DNA of 64,000 nt from contig JAHCBC010000002.1 of assembly GCA_019634595.1 (NCBI GenBank), forward strand, positions 434,001 through 498,000, read 5' to 3'. Position numbers and translations under genes: made by a program. The stretch is from Akkermansiaceae bacterium. GTDB taxonomy: Bacteria; Verrucomicrobiota; Verrucomicrobiia; Verrucomicrobiales; Akkermansiaceae. Below, in pieces: positions 8,871-16,389 of the stretch (the stretch's first letter is position 1; every line of letters starts with the position of its first letter). The notes below the pieces were generated by a model, which did no database searches, was not told the origin of the DNA, and saw nothing but the letters and a program-made list of their open reading frames with translations.

Positions 8871-9806
8871 TCACGGGAAAACCACCCTGGCGATGACGGG
8901 GAAGTGGTCTGAGGAATAGGGAGGTGGTTCCAGCACGGCGCCTGCCTCCGTGACCTGTGCTCCTTTGGAAACGAAGATGTGATCGACCTTCCACCCGGCG
9001 TCCTTCCGGCCCCACAGGTGGAGCGTTTTCGGGGAGGTTCCTGACGGATGCAGCATGCGGAACGTATCGGTCATTCCGTTTTTCCACTGTTTCCGGCCCC
9101 CCGCGAGGTTCGCGGACACACCCCGGAGGTAATAGACGGCGGGGTTGGTTTCCACCGCGTTGAAGTCACCCAGCAGGATCACCGGTTCCTCCGGATGCTT
9201 CCGCGCGTCGATCCGGCTGGCGATGAAAACCGCCGCTTGTTCCCGCGAGCCTTGGTGCTGGTGGTCGAAATGGGTGTTCACCACATAAAAACCACGCCCG
9301 GTCGCCAGATCCACCAGCCGCATCCAGGTGGCGATGCGCGGCAGGGTGTTCCCCCAGGTGGCGGAACCCGGCTTTTCCGGCGTGCCGGAAAGCCAGTAGG
9401 TGCCGCCTTCAGCACGGTCTCTGGAAAAGCGGTCCTGCAGGTAGAAGATGCCGGCGTATTCACCCTGCGTCCGTCCGTTCTCCCGGCCCACGCCGAAAAA
9501 TTCGTAATCCGGGAGGGAAGCGCGAAGGTCGGCCGCCTGGCCGTGGGTGAGTTCCTGCATGCCCATCACATCCGGCTGGATGCGCCGGATGAGGCGCACC
9601 GCATTTGCCACCCGCCGGGGCCATGCCCGGTCATCCAGGTCACGGGCGTTCTCGTTCCGGATGTTGAACGTGGTCGCCAGGATTTCGATTTTTCCGTCCT
9701 CACGGACCGGCACGGCCTTCGGCGCCTGCACCGCTTCCCGGCGGCGGCAGGATCCACACAAGGCCAACGCCATCAACAGGCAGGGAAGAATCGCACCATT
9801 TCTCAT
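8871..9806 (-). CDS. Endonuclease/exonuclease/phosphatase-family lipoprotein
   Basis: An exported member of the EEP metal-dependent phosphodiesterase superfamily. It begins with a lipoprotein signal (lipobox ALCGSC). The family's catalytic blocks are all visible: TFNIRNENA, QPDVMGMQELTHGQ (metal-binding glutamate), VVNTHFDHQ, ILLGDFNAVETNPAV (Asp/Asn pair), VDHIFVS and the final SSDHFPVIARV with catalytic histidine. It should therefore be active. The substrate (nucleic acid, phospholipid or sugar phosphate) cannot be told from sequence. The ATG at 9806 is preferred; a GTG directly before it at 9809 is possible. Confidence 0.88.
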   Translation of the reverse strand: MRNGAILPCLLMALALCGSCRRREAVQAPKAVPVREDGKIEILATTFNIRNENARDLDDRAWPRRVANAVRLIRRIQPDVMGMQELTHGQAADLRASLPDYEFFGVGRENGRTQGEYAGIFYLQDRFSRDRAEGGTYWLSGTPEKPGSATWGNTLPRIATWMRLVDLATGRGFYVVNTHFDHQHQGSREQAAVFIASRIDARKHPEEPVILLGDFNAVETNPAVYYLRGVSANLAGGRKQWKNGMTDTFRMLHPSGTSPKTLHLWGRKDAGWKVDHIFVSKGAQVTEAGAVLEPPPYSSDHFPVIARVVFP

Positions 9807-9920
9807 CACGGACCCGGCCCCACTGTCATCCGATTCTCCGATCTGGAAAGGGGGAATCCGGTCTAACGGAAAAATTCCCCGGCAACTTGCAAACCGCCCG
9901 CTCGGGGGATATTCTGGAGA

Positions 9921-10304
9921 ATGACTGTCAATCTACACGAAGCCAGTTCCGAAGTGACCCGTGACCTTTCCCCCGAGTGGCTCGACCTCAGTTCCCGCGT
10001 CCGCCGTCTGGCGGCTGCCTCGTCCACGCCGGACGGCGCGCTCGCCCAGGAAGCCCTGCGGCTCTGCGAACATGTCGAGCGGCTGCACGCGGATGTGGAG
10101 CAACTCCTGGGTTCCCTGAGAGCAGGGACCGATCCGCTGCTCGGCTCCCTGGAGGCCCGTGCGTATGAGCCGGATGTCATCGACAAGGCGAACATCGAGA
10201 TCCAGCGTGAGATGCACCAGAAAAGCGACCTCCAGCACATCATCAAGGCGCTGTTCATGTGGAAGGACGATCCCGTCCAGCGCGTCCGAGAGCGCGCGGA
10301 CTGA
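9921..10304 (+). CDS. Hypothetical helical protein
   Basis: A 127-residue soluble protein, predicted almost entirely helical, with heptad-like stretches (ALRLCEHVERLHADVEQLLGSL) and no signal peptide. The C-terminal segment KANIEIQREMHQKSDLQHIIKALFMWKDD is the most distinctive. GGAG sits directly before the ATG. I do not recognise a family. It is followed after 63 nt by the monooxygenase-like gene on the same strand. Confidence 0.6.
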   Translation: MTVNLHEASSEVTRDLSPEWLDLSSRVRRLAAASSTPDGALAQEALRLCEHVERLHADVEQLLGSLRAGTDPLLGSLEARAYEPDVIDKANIEIQREMHQKSDLQHIIKALFMWKDDPVQRVRERAD

Positions 10305-10367
10305 GGCGGCAATGAGCCGGATTTCCCGCTTGGCCTCCGGCCCCGGGCGGTTGAGGTTGGAGGGACC

Positions 10368-10730
10368 ATGAGTTCCCTATCGACCGCCGTCACCCTGCAC
10401 CCTTACTTCCAGATCCATCCCGGCAAGGTGGAGGAATTCACCGCCGGATTCCCCGCGTTCATCGAGCGGACATCCACGGAAGCGGGCTGCCTCTACTACG
10501 ACTTCACCTTGAACGGTGACCAGGCGTTCTGCCGCGAGGCCTACACCGATGGCGACGCCGCGCTGAACCACCTGCAAAACGTGGATGATCTGCTGAAGAA
10601 GGCGCTCTCCATCGCCACCCTGGTCCGTCTGGAGATCCATGGTCCCGAGAGTGAACTGGCGAAGATGCGCGGCCCGCTCGTCGGACTGAATCCGGCGTGG
10701 TTCGTCCATCAGGGCGGCCTGCCGAAGTAA
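10368..10730 (+). CDS. Antibiotic biosynthesis monooxygenase-domain protein (putative quinol monooxygenase)
   Basis: A 120-residue ferredoxin-like dimeric alpha/beta barrel of the ABM family. Typical blocks are FQIHPGKVEEFTAGFPAFIE, TEAGCLYYDFTLNGD and CREAYTDGDAALNHL. Members such as YgiN act on quinols or small aromatics without cofactors, but substrates differ widely and none can be assigned here. There is no signal peptide, so it is cytoplasmic. Its stop codon lies 5 nt from the convergent lipoprotein gene. Confidence 0.85.
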   Translation: MSSLSTAVTLHPYFQIHPGKVEEFTAGFPAFIERTSTEAGCLYYDFTLNGDQAFCREAYTDGDAALNHLQNVDDLLKKALSIATLVRLEIHGPESELAKMRGPLVGLNPAWFVHQGGLPK

Positions 10731-10735
10731 GCGGC

Positions 10736-11362
10736 TCAGAGGTTTTTCCAGCGGGCGCCGCGGATCTCCGCGGCGCTCTGCCAACTGCCGAAGCCGAATG
10801 GCGCGCAAGCCGTGATCGGCCCGGGGCGCAGGGAGAGCTTCCGGTTGTCCGTGGAGACATCCACGACCTTCCCGCCGTCGATCCATGCTTCGATCTTGTC
10901 CGATGTGCAGACCAGGCGGATGCGGTACCATTTCCCGTTCTCGAACTGCATGGCGCTTCCGGTTTCGTTCTCGGCGGCATCCAGATCATCCAGCGAGGAA
11001 ATCCCGACCAGTCCGCCGCCCCAGCCGCCGATGATGAAGGTCACGCAGTCCTCGCCCCGGGCGGGAAAGGTGACCGCGCCGAAGAAGTCGGTGCCATTCA
11101 CGCGGCGGGCTTCGTACTCCAGTTCGAAGGGCGCGGCGGGAAGACCGCCGGTCCATTTCGCGGCGGTGAGTTGCTCGCCGAAGGGAAGCTGGAGCACGCC
11201 ATTTTCCTCCGTCACCTCACCGCCTTCCGTGCCGGTCCATTTTCCGGTGAGGGGGATCCAGGCTGCGGCTGCAGGGGTCTCAGGCGGGGCCGGGGTGCCG
11301 CGCTTTTCACAGGCTCCGACAAGCGCCCCGGCGGTGAGGATCATCCAAGTTCTCCGTTTCAT
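10736..11362 (-). CDS. DUF1080-like (3-keto-disaccharide hydrolase-type) lipoprotein
   Basis: A 208-residue lipoprotein (MKRRTWMILTAGALVGAC, lipobox VGAC). The mature part is a single concanavalin-like beta sandwich of the DUF1080 type. Supporting blocks are FELEYEARRVNGTDFFGAVTFP, FENGKWYRIRLVCTSDKIEAWIDGGKVVDV and the terminal GSWQSAAEIRGARWKNL. Such proteins are abundant in Verrucomicrobiota and Planctomycetota, and some act in extracellular sugar metabolism. I set the start at 11362 because it yields the signal peptide; the open frame continues upstream only as antisense of the acetyltransferase gene. Confidence 0.8.
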   Translation of the reverse strand: MKRRTWMILTAGALVGACEKRGTPAPPETPAAAAWIPLTGKWTGTEGGEVTEENGVLQLPFGEQLTAAKWTGGLPAAPFELEYEARRVNGTDFFGAVTFPARGEDCVTFIIGGWGGGLVGISSLDDLDAAENETGSAMQFENGKWYRIRLVCTSDKIEAWIDGGKVVDVSTDNRKLSLRPGPITACAPFGFGSWQSAAEIRGARWKNL

Positions 11363-11398
11363 TCCCGCGAGAATAGGCGATGCTGCGCCAGAGAAAAG

Positions 11399-11983
11399 AT
11401 GAACCCGCTGCATCTCCAGCTCCGCGATGGCACACCGGTCGTCATCCGCGCCCTTGTGCCGGACGACCGCGCCAGCCTGGCGGAGGCCTACCGGCGGGTG
11501 TCGGACGAGGCGCGCTACAACCGCTTCTGGACGCACACCGGCGAGGTCATCGGCGACGCGATGCTGGACCGCATCCTCGACCAGGATCCCATGCGGCACG
11601 TCACCTGGACGGTCCTGGATCCGACCCGGGAGTTCCCGCCGATGGGCGGCGCGAGCTGGTGGCGGAACGCGAACCGGCCGGAGGAGGCGGAGATTTCCGC
11701 ACTGGTGCTGGATGACGACCAGCGGCGGGGGATCGGCACGTTGTTGCTGGCGATCATGTGGCTCACCGCCTTCCGCGCGGGGGTGAAGGAACTGGTGGGA
11801 TACGCGCTGGTGGACAACCGCCAGGCTGCCGACTGGATGCTGGACTGCGGGGCCGCCGGAACCTGGGACGGCTACAAGCTCGTTTTCCGCTGGGATCTGG
11901 AAGACCTCGACCGGCTCCCGGAGACGCCGCGGGCCGCGGAGCTGGCCGGGTGGCTGGCGAAGCTGTCGCCGGAGTTTTTGTAA
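11399..11983 (+). CDS. GNAT-family N-acetyltransferase
   Basis: A 194-residue acetyltransferase using acetyl-CoA. The GNAT core is clear: strand ALVLDDDQRRGIGTLLLAIMWLTA carries the acetyl-CoA-binding Q/RxxGxG/A motif as QRRGIG, followed by the expected helix and the terminal strand ELVGYALVDNRQAADWMLD. The substrate is unknown. The ATG at 11399 is divergent from the DUF1080-like gene with only 36 nt between start codons. An intergenic inverted repeat follows downstream. Confidence 0.85.
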   Translation: MNPLHLQLRDGTPVVIRALVPDDRASLAEAYRRVSDEARYNRFWTHTGEVIGDAMLDRILDQDPMRHVTWTVLDPTREFPPMGGASWWRNANRPEEAEISALVLDDDQRRGIGTLLLAIMWLTAFRAGVKELVGYALVDNRQAADWMLDCGAAGTWDGYKLVFRWDLEDLDRLPETPRAAELAGWLAKLSPEFL

Positions 11984-12028
11984 GGGGGGCATGGGGGCAG
12001 AACCCGCCATGTCCGCTTCGTTCCCATT

Positions 12029-12131
12029 CTTGTCCACCGGAGGTATTGGCGAATCAAGGGGGAGAGGTTTTCAGCTTTCAGGGAACAGAAGAGAACGGAC
12101 CGCTCATCCGCCAATGCCGCCGGTGGACAGG
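12029..12131. repeat. Palindromic intergenic element, 26-bp imperfect inverted ends
   Basis: The left end (12029-12054) and right end (12106-12131) are inverted copies matching at 22 of 26 positions, around the core TGTCCACCGG. A perfect 8-bp hairpin (GGTGGACA/TGTCCACC, 12122-12141) overlaps the right end. This looks like a small non-coding MITE- or REP-like element between two genes. No target-site duplication was established. Confidence 0.6.
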
Positions 12132-12145
12132 AGTGTCCACCCTCC

Positions 12146-13843
12146 TTATTTCACCACCGGCTCGTTCACGAAGGTGCCTTGGTTCTCGATCCGGTTGCCT
12201 TCGTATTTCACGCCGGAGCTTTCCTTGATCCACACCACGGAGTCCTTGGGAATACGGTAGCTGGCTCCGGTGTCCGGCGCGGCTTCGGTGAGGGGGGAAA
12301 CGAAGCGGTTGTTCCTGACGGTGAGTCCCTCGGCGGAGGAGACGACCAGATGCGGGCCCTGGCCGCCTTCGATGACGTTGTCCTCGATGACCACGTTCTT
12401 GAAGACGGGGGCGGAGCGCAGTTGGTTCTTCTCCCCGGTGGCGGTAAGCGAAAGGGCGCCGGCCTGGCTGGACCATGGTGCGGGACAGAACCACCCGGCG
12501 TTGCGGATCACGTTCTTCCGGATGACCAGATCCTCAATGCCCGCGGCGGCGCTTCCCGGCAGTTCGGGGCAGACGATGAAGGCGTGCGGGGTGTCCAGCG
12601 TGTTGCCCTCCACCAGGCCACCGGCTTTCAGCAGCAGGCGGCCCGGGCTGTGGAGGTGGTTGTTCCGGAAGACGAAGCCCTGGCCCATGCGGTCCGGGGA
12701 ATAGACGGAATCCCCGGGTTTCAGGTCGGACGGCTGGTCCAGCGTCAGCACGATGCACTTCGGGCTCACCTTCCAGGCGTCCCAGGTCTTCGCGCTCGTG
12801 AGCTTTTCCGCGACTTCCGGCGCGAGACCGGCGTCCTTGCGCGGCACCACCTTGCGGGAGGTGATCTTCCATTCCGGCCCGTTCACACCGGCGCGGATGC
12901 GGTCGCCGTTCCGGACGCCCTCGGTGAATTCGTCACGGCTGGCGATGATGACCGTGCCGCCTTCGTTCTTCACCACCAGAAAATCGGATGACTGCACGCT
13001 CCAGGAGTCATCCCCGGCGTGGCTGATCTCACAGCCCTCCACCAGCGGACCCTTGCGGATCGTCTTGCTCTGGAACGCATCCCAGGAACTGCTCAGAAGG
13101 CGTTCCTCCGTCGCACCCTCCGGCTTCGGCCCGGGGACGATGCGGCATTTCGTGAAGGTCGATCCGCCCTCGCCATCCGCCTCCAGGATGCCCATGCCGG
13201 GAGCGCTGTGGACCGTCACATTGTGAAGGTGGATGCGCTCGGACTGGTCGATGGAAATCGCGTGCGGCGCACCCGCTTCCTGGCCGGTGCTGAGGGATGC
13301 CAGATCGCCGGGTTTAGCGGCCTTGGCGATGCCGTTGAGTTTCACCCGCACCACATCCCCGCCCACCATCTCGGCCGTGGTGCCCCAGAGGAAGGGCATG
13401 CCCTTTTTCCGGAAGCGGGTCTTCGGATCGATCACATCGATCCGTGAGTAGGGCTTCTTCGGGTAGCCCGCGTGGATCTTCACATCGATGGAGTTCCCAT
13501 CCTCCGCCGCGGCGATGACCTCGCCCTGGGTGAAGGGCAGGGGATCATAGTCCACCGTCAGGCCCTGGAGGGTCACGCCGGCGCATTTGTCCATGCTGAT
13601 GGCCCGCATCAGTTTCGTGCCCACCATGGTCACGCCGTCCGCGATGATCTCCACATCCTTCGCCCCGCTGATGGCCCACAGCTCACCGCCGCCACCCTTC
13701 GGGGTGATGCGGTAGGTTCCCGGCGGGATGACGACGCGTTTCTCGCCGCGCTGGATCGCGTCGTTGACCAACGGACGGAAATCCTCCTGCGCGGAAAGCA
13801 ACGCCGCGGAGAGAAACAGGATCAGGGAGGTGAGTCGGTTCAT
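12146..13843 (-). CDS. Secreted right-handed beta-helix protein (possible glycoside hydrolase or lyase)
   Basis: A 565-residue exported protein with signal peptide MNRLTSLILFLSAALLSAQ. The body is a parallel beta-helix: an N-terminal cap (GEKRVVIPPGTYRITP) followed by many turns of the type VEIIADGVTMVG, RIHLHNVTVHSAPG, LVEGCEISHAGDDSWSVQS and VRNNRFVSP. The order (cap, N-x-x-V-H repeats, then an AGDDSWSVQ turn) resembles alpha-1,3-galactosidase/GH110-like and pectate-lyase-like beta-helices. I cannot place catalytic residues with certainty, so substrate and reaction stay open. It is divergent from the PEP-CTERM/SASA pair, and the setting suggests polysaccharide processing. Confidence 0.7.
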   Translation of the reverse strand: MNRLTSLILFLSAALLSAQEDFRPLVNDAIQRGEKRVVIPPGTYRITPKGGGGELWAISGAKDVEIIADGVTMVGTKLMRAISMDKCAGVTLQGLTVDYDPLPFTQGEVIAAAEDGNSIDVKIHAGYPKKPYSRIDVIDPKTRFRKKGMPFLWGTTAEMVGGDVVRVKLNGIAKAAKPGDLASLSTGQEAGAPHAISIDQSERIHLHNVTVHSAPGMGILEADGEGGSTFTKCRIVPGPKPEGATEERLLSSSWDAFQSKTIRKGPLVEGCEISHAGDDSWSVQSSDFLVVKNEGGTVIIASRDEFTEGVRNGDRIRAGVNGPEWKITSRKVVPRKDAGLAPEVAEKLTSAKTWDAWKVSPKCIVLTLDQPSDLKPGDSVYSPDRMGQGFVFRNNHLHSPGRLLLKAGGLVEGNTLDTPHAFIVCPELPGSAAAGIEDLVIRKNVIRNAGWFCPAPWSSQAGALSLTATGEKNQLRSAPVFKNVVIEDNVIEGGQGPHLVVSSAEGLTVRNNRFVSPLTEAAPDTGASYRIPKDSVVWIKESSGVKYEGNRIENQGTFVNEPVVK

Positions 13844-13962
13844 CCTGAACCTGATTTCGCGGAATGGTGTCATGTGAAATGATTGTCGTGATCTCCCCGA
13901 CCTAGCACATCCCGGCCATGGGTGCCGCTCCCTGCTTTCCCCGGGGTGGATGGATTTCCAAA

Positions 13963-13976
13963 ATTTTTTGCTAAAT
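13963..13976 (+). promoter_or_regulatory. Promoter motif shared with the first sigma gene
   Basis: ATTTTTTGCTAAAT, 28 nt upstream of the PEP-CTERM start. The identical 14-mer lies upstream of the ECF sigma gene at 18607-18620. In both places CGGGCCATT follows at the same offset (here 13988-13996). TGCTAAAT could act as an extended -10 element. Confidence 0.5.
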
Positions 13977-14004
13977 TCCGCACGCTTCGGGCCATTACCG
14001 CTAT

Positions 14005-14673
14005 ATGAACCCATCCGGCGTTTTCCTTGCGGTAGTCCTTTTCGTCGCGTCCATCCCTTTCGCGGATGCAGCCACCACCCTTTCCCCCTCCACCCGCGGA
14101 CGGGTCGGCTTCGTCGGCCCCCTGGACAGTCCCACGGGCTACATGGTCGCAACGGAATCTTCGGCGAGCCTCCCTGTCGGGGATGGAGCGACGAACAACA
14201 CCGTCTTCTCCGCCCTGTTCAACTTCACGCTCAGCGCCCATACGGCCGAAGTTGCCAGCGCCACCCAGATCCTCTTCAACGTGACGATCTCCAGCATCAG
14301 TGCGAATCCTCCCTCGGAGATCCGGCTGGTGGCGTTGAGCAGCGATACCAATACGGTGTTCGGTTCCAGATCCACCGCCGCAGGGGATGTCGTCGCCACC
14401 CTCAACGTATCCACCCTCGCCATCGGCCAGACGATCTCCTTTGATGTGACCAGCTTTGTGAAGGCCGACGCTCTGGCCGGGGACTTCTCGTCCTACCGCC
14501 TGGAAAGCAACTTCACCGCCAACAACACGAATGGCGTCGGAGATATCCTTGTCTTCGGCACCATCGGCTCGAATGACGCGCACCTTGAGATGATCCCGGA
14601 ACCCGGTTTGTCCGGCCTGCTGGCGGGTGCGGCGGCCGCTGTCCTGATGTTGAGGAAACGCAGGCTTTCCTGA
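14005..14673 (+). CDS. PEP-CTERM surface protein
   Basis: A 222-residue secreted protein: signal peptide (MNPSGVFLAVVLFVASIPFADA), a beta-rich middle of about 170 residues, and a C-terminal sorting tag IPEPGLSGLLAGAAAAVLML followed by RKRR. PEP-CTERM tags are processed by an exosortase in the inner membrane, which delivers the protein to the outer surface or matrix. The middle resembles CBM96/DNRLRE-type beta sandwiches (SALFNFTLSAH, TISFDVTSFVKAD). The gene is followed after 40 nt by the SASA esterase on the same strand. The promoter motif at 13963 suggests control by the nearby ECF sigma factor. Confidence 0.85.
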   Translation: MNPSGVFLAVVLFVASIPFADAATTLSPSTRGRVGFVGPLDSPTGYMVATESSASLPVGDGATNNTVFSALFNFTLSAHTAEVASATQILFNVTISSISANPPSEIRLVALSSDTNTVFGSRSTAAGDVVATLNVSTLAIGQTISFDVTSFVKADALAGDFSSYRLESNFTANNTNGVGDILVFGTIGSNDAHLEMIPEPGLSGLLAGAAAAVLMLRKRRLS

Positions 14674-14713
14674 CCGTCCGTCCATCCCCAGGTCCCCACC
14701 AGCGTTCCTTCCC

Positions 14714-16348
14714 ATGCCCGCCATCATCCGTTGTTTTCTGGCCGCGGTGGCGTTCACCGCAGCCGTCCACGCGAAAGTCTCCGTAACTCCCGTTGCGGAC
14801 GGCCATGTGATGAATACCAGCGCGACGACCAGCTACGGATCGTCAGCCACGTTGGTGGCCAACAGCAGCAACGGCGTCCGCGTCATCTACCTCCGCTTCG
14901 ACCTTTCCACGGTCAACCTCCCCGCCGCCCGCATCACGCTCGATCTGTTCTCCAATGGGGTGGGATTCGATTCCTTCAACCTCTACGGCCTCGTCACCGG
15001 GGAGGATTGGCAGGAGTCCTCCCTCCGCTGGAACAACGCGCCGGGCATCAAAAACGCCTACACGACCAACAGCGGCACGCTTTCCCAGATCATCGAGCCG
15101 GCGGCCCTCTACCTCGGGGGCACACCGCTCGCCTCCTTCAGCGCCCCCGGTGCGGCGGATTCCCGCAACCGCGCTTTCGACGTCACCTCCGGACCCGTCC
15201 ATGACTTCATCGCCGCGGATGCCGACAAGGTGGTGACCTTCCTCATCGTGGAGCAGGACCCGCCGGACAGTTCCGGCCTGAGCTGGCATTCGCGCGAGGC
15301 TGCGAACGCCGCGCTGCGTCCCACGCTTTCCTTTTATCAGGCGGGAGACACGTGGGACCATCTCCGCGTCGTGCTGCTCGGCGGACAGTCCAATATGGAT
15401 GGCCGCGCCGCCGGATCCGGCCTGCCCGCCCATCTCCAGCAACCTCAGGAAGATATTCCCTTCTACTATCATACCCATGGTTCTTCAGCGAATGCCGACT
15501 CTTCGCTGGGGCAACTCACCACCCTGCGTCCGGGCGCGACACAGATGCCCGCCGGAGGATTCGGCCCCGAAGTTTCCCTCGGCTACCATCTTTCCCGTGC
15601 CATCGGGGAGGCACCGCGCACCCGTCTGGCCATCATCAAGTATGCCCGTGGCGGGACGAACCTCCACACCCAGTGGAAGGCGGGCGGGGACTCCTCCGTC
15701 ACCGGGGATGGGGATGTCTATCAGGTCTGGCAGCGTGTCGTCCGCAACGGGGTCTCCGGGCTTTCCAACGCGTTCCCCGATGCCCGGCTCGACATCGCCG
15801 CCATCGTCTGGATCCAGTCCGGAAGCGACATCACCTCCAGCCAGGCGGCCTCCGCGGCCTATGGCGACAACCAGCGCGCCTTCATCCATGATGTCCGCGC
15901 CACCATCCGGCCGAATCTGCCGTTCTATCTCGCCAGGGTTTCGGACCAACTCTTCGCCCACTCGAATCCTTCGGGACCGAACTACCAGAACTACCTCCTC
16001 GTCCGTGCCGGACAGGAAGCCGTCGCCGGAGACACCGCCGGAGTCCACCTTCTGGAGTTCGACGGCTCCTCCTACCCGGTCCTCAGTGATGGCCTCCACT
16101 TCGCGGCCGGAGGGTTGGTGAAAATCGGCGAGGAATACGCGGATCACCTCGCGCGCACCATCATCCTCCGTTCTTCCATCCTGCCCGGACCGACACTCCG
16201 CTGGAACGCCATTCCCGGCCGCGCCTATCAGGTGGAGCACAGCGGGGATCTTTCCTCCTGGTCCTCCATCTCCGCCGGTCCTGTCTCCGAATGGACGGAT
16301 CCCGCACCTCCAGCCAGACGGTTCTACCGCATCGCCGAGGCTGACTGA
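14714..16348 (+). CDS. Secreted SASA/CE6-like carbohydrate esterase with N-terminal beta-sandwich domain
   Basis: A 544-residue secreted protein. After the signal peptide (MPAIIRCFLAAVAFTAAVHA), residues 25-200 form a DNRLRE/CBM96-like domain (VIYLRFDLSTVNL, DWQESSLRWNNAPG, FDVTSGPVHDFI). Residues 215-480 form a sialate-O-acetylesterase/SASA domain: the serine block VVLLGGQSNMDGRA, FGPEVSLGYHLS, IIKYARGGTNLHTQW, and the Asp-x-x-His pair in LSDGLHFAAGG. The C terminus ends in a short strand-rich segment (YQVEHSGDLSSWSSIS). It probably removes acetyl groups from extracellular polysaccharide. It has no PEP-CTERM tail of its own, but it follows a PEP-CTERM gene. A strong terminator separates it from the convergent FecR gene. 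Confidence 0.85.
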   Translation: MPAIIRCFLAAVAFTAAVHAKVSVTPVADGHVMNTSATTSYGSSATLVANSSNGVRVIYLRFDLSTVNLPAARITLDLFSNGVGFDSFNLYGLVTGEDWQESSLRWNNAPGIKNAYTTNSGTLSQIIEPAALYLGGTPLASFSAPGAADSRNRAFDVTSGPVHDFIAADADKVVTFLIVEQDPPDSSGLSWHSREAANAALRPTLSFYQAGDTWDHLRVVLLGGQSNMDGRAAGSGLPAHLQQPQEDIPFYYHTHGSSANADSSLGQLTTLRPGATQMPAGGFGPEVSLGYHLSRAIGEAPRTRLAIIKYARGGTNLHTQWKAGGDSSVTGDGDVYQVWQRVVRNGVSGLSNAFPDARLDIAAIVWIQSGSDITSSQAASAAYGDNQRAFIHDVRATIRPNLPFYLARVSDQLFAHSNPSGPNYQNYLLVRAGQEAVAGDTAGVHLLEFDGSSYPVLSDGLHFAAGGLVKIGEEYADHLARTIILRSSILPGPTLRWNAIPGRAYQVEHSGDLSSWSSISAGPVSEWTDPAPPARRFYRIAEAD

Positions 16349-16351
16349 GGT

Positions 16352-16383
16352 AAAGTGGCTTGGCAGGATGGTCCAGCCACTTT
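16352..16383. terminator. Bidirectional rho-independent terminator
   Basis: Perfect 9-bp arms AAAGTGGCT / AGCCACTTT around a 14-nt loop, with A and T runs on the two sides, exactly between the convergent esterase and FecR-LamG genes. Confidence 0.7.
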
Positions 16384-16389
16384 CCGCCA

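Noticed and set aside
10697-11398. N-terminal extension of the acetyltransferase frame
   Set aside because: It overlaps the DUF1080-like lipoprotein on the other strand and has no GNAT similarity; the gene starts at 11399.
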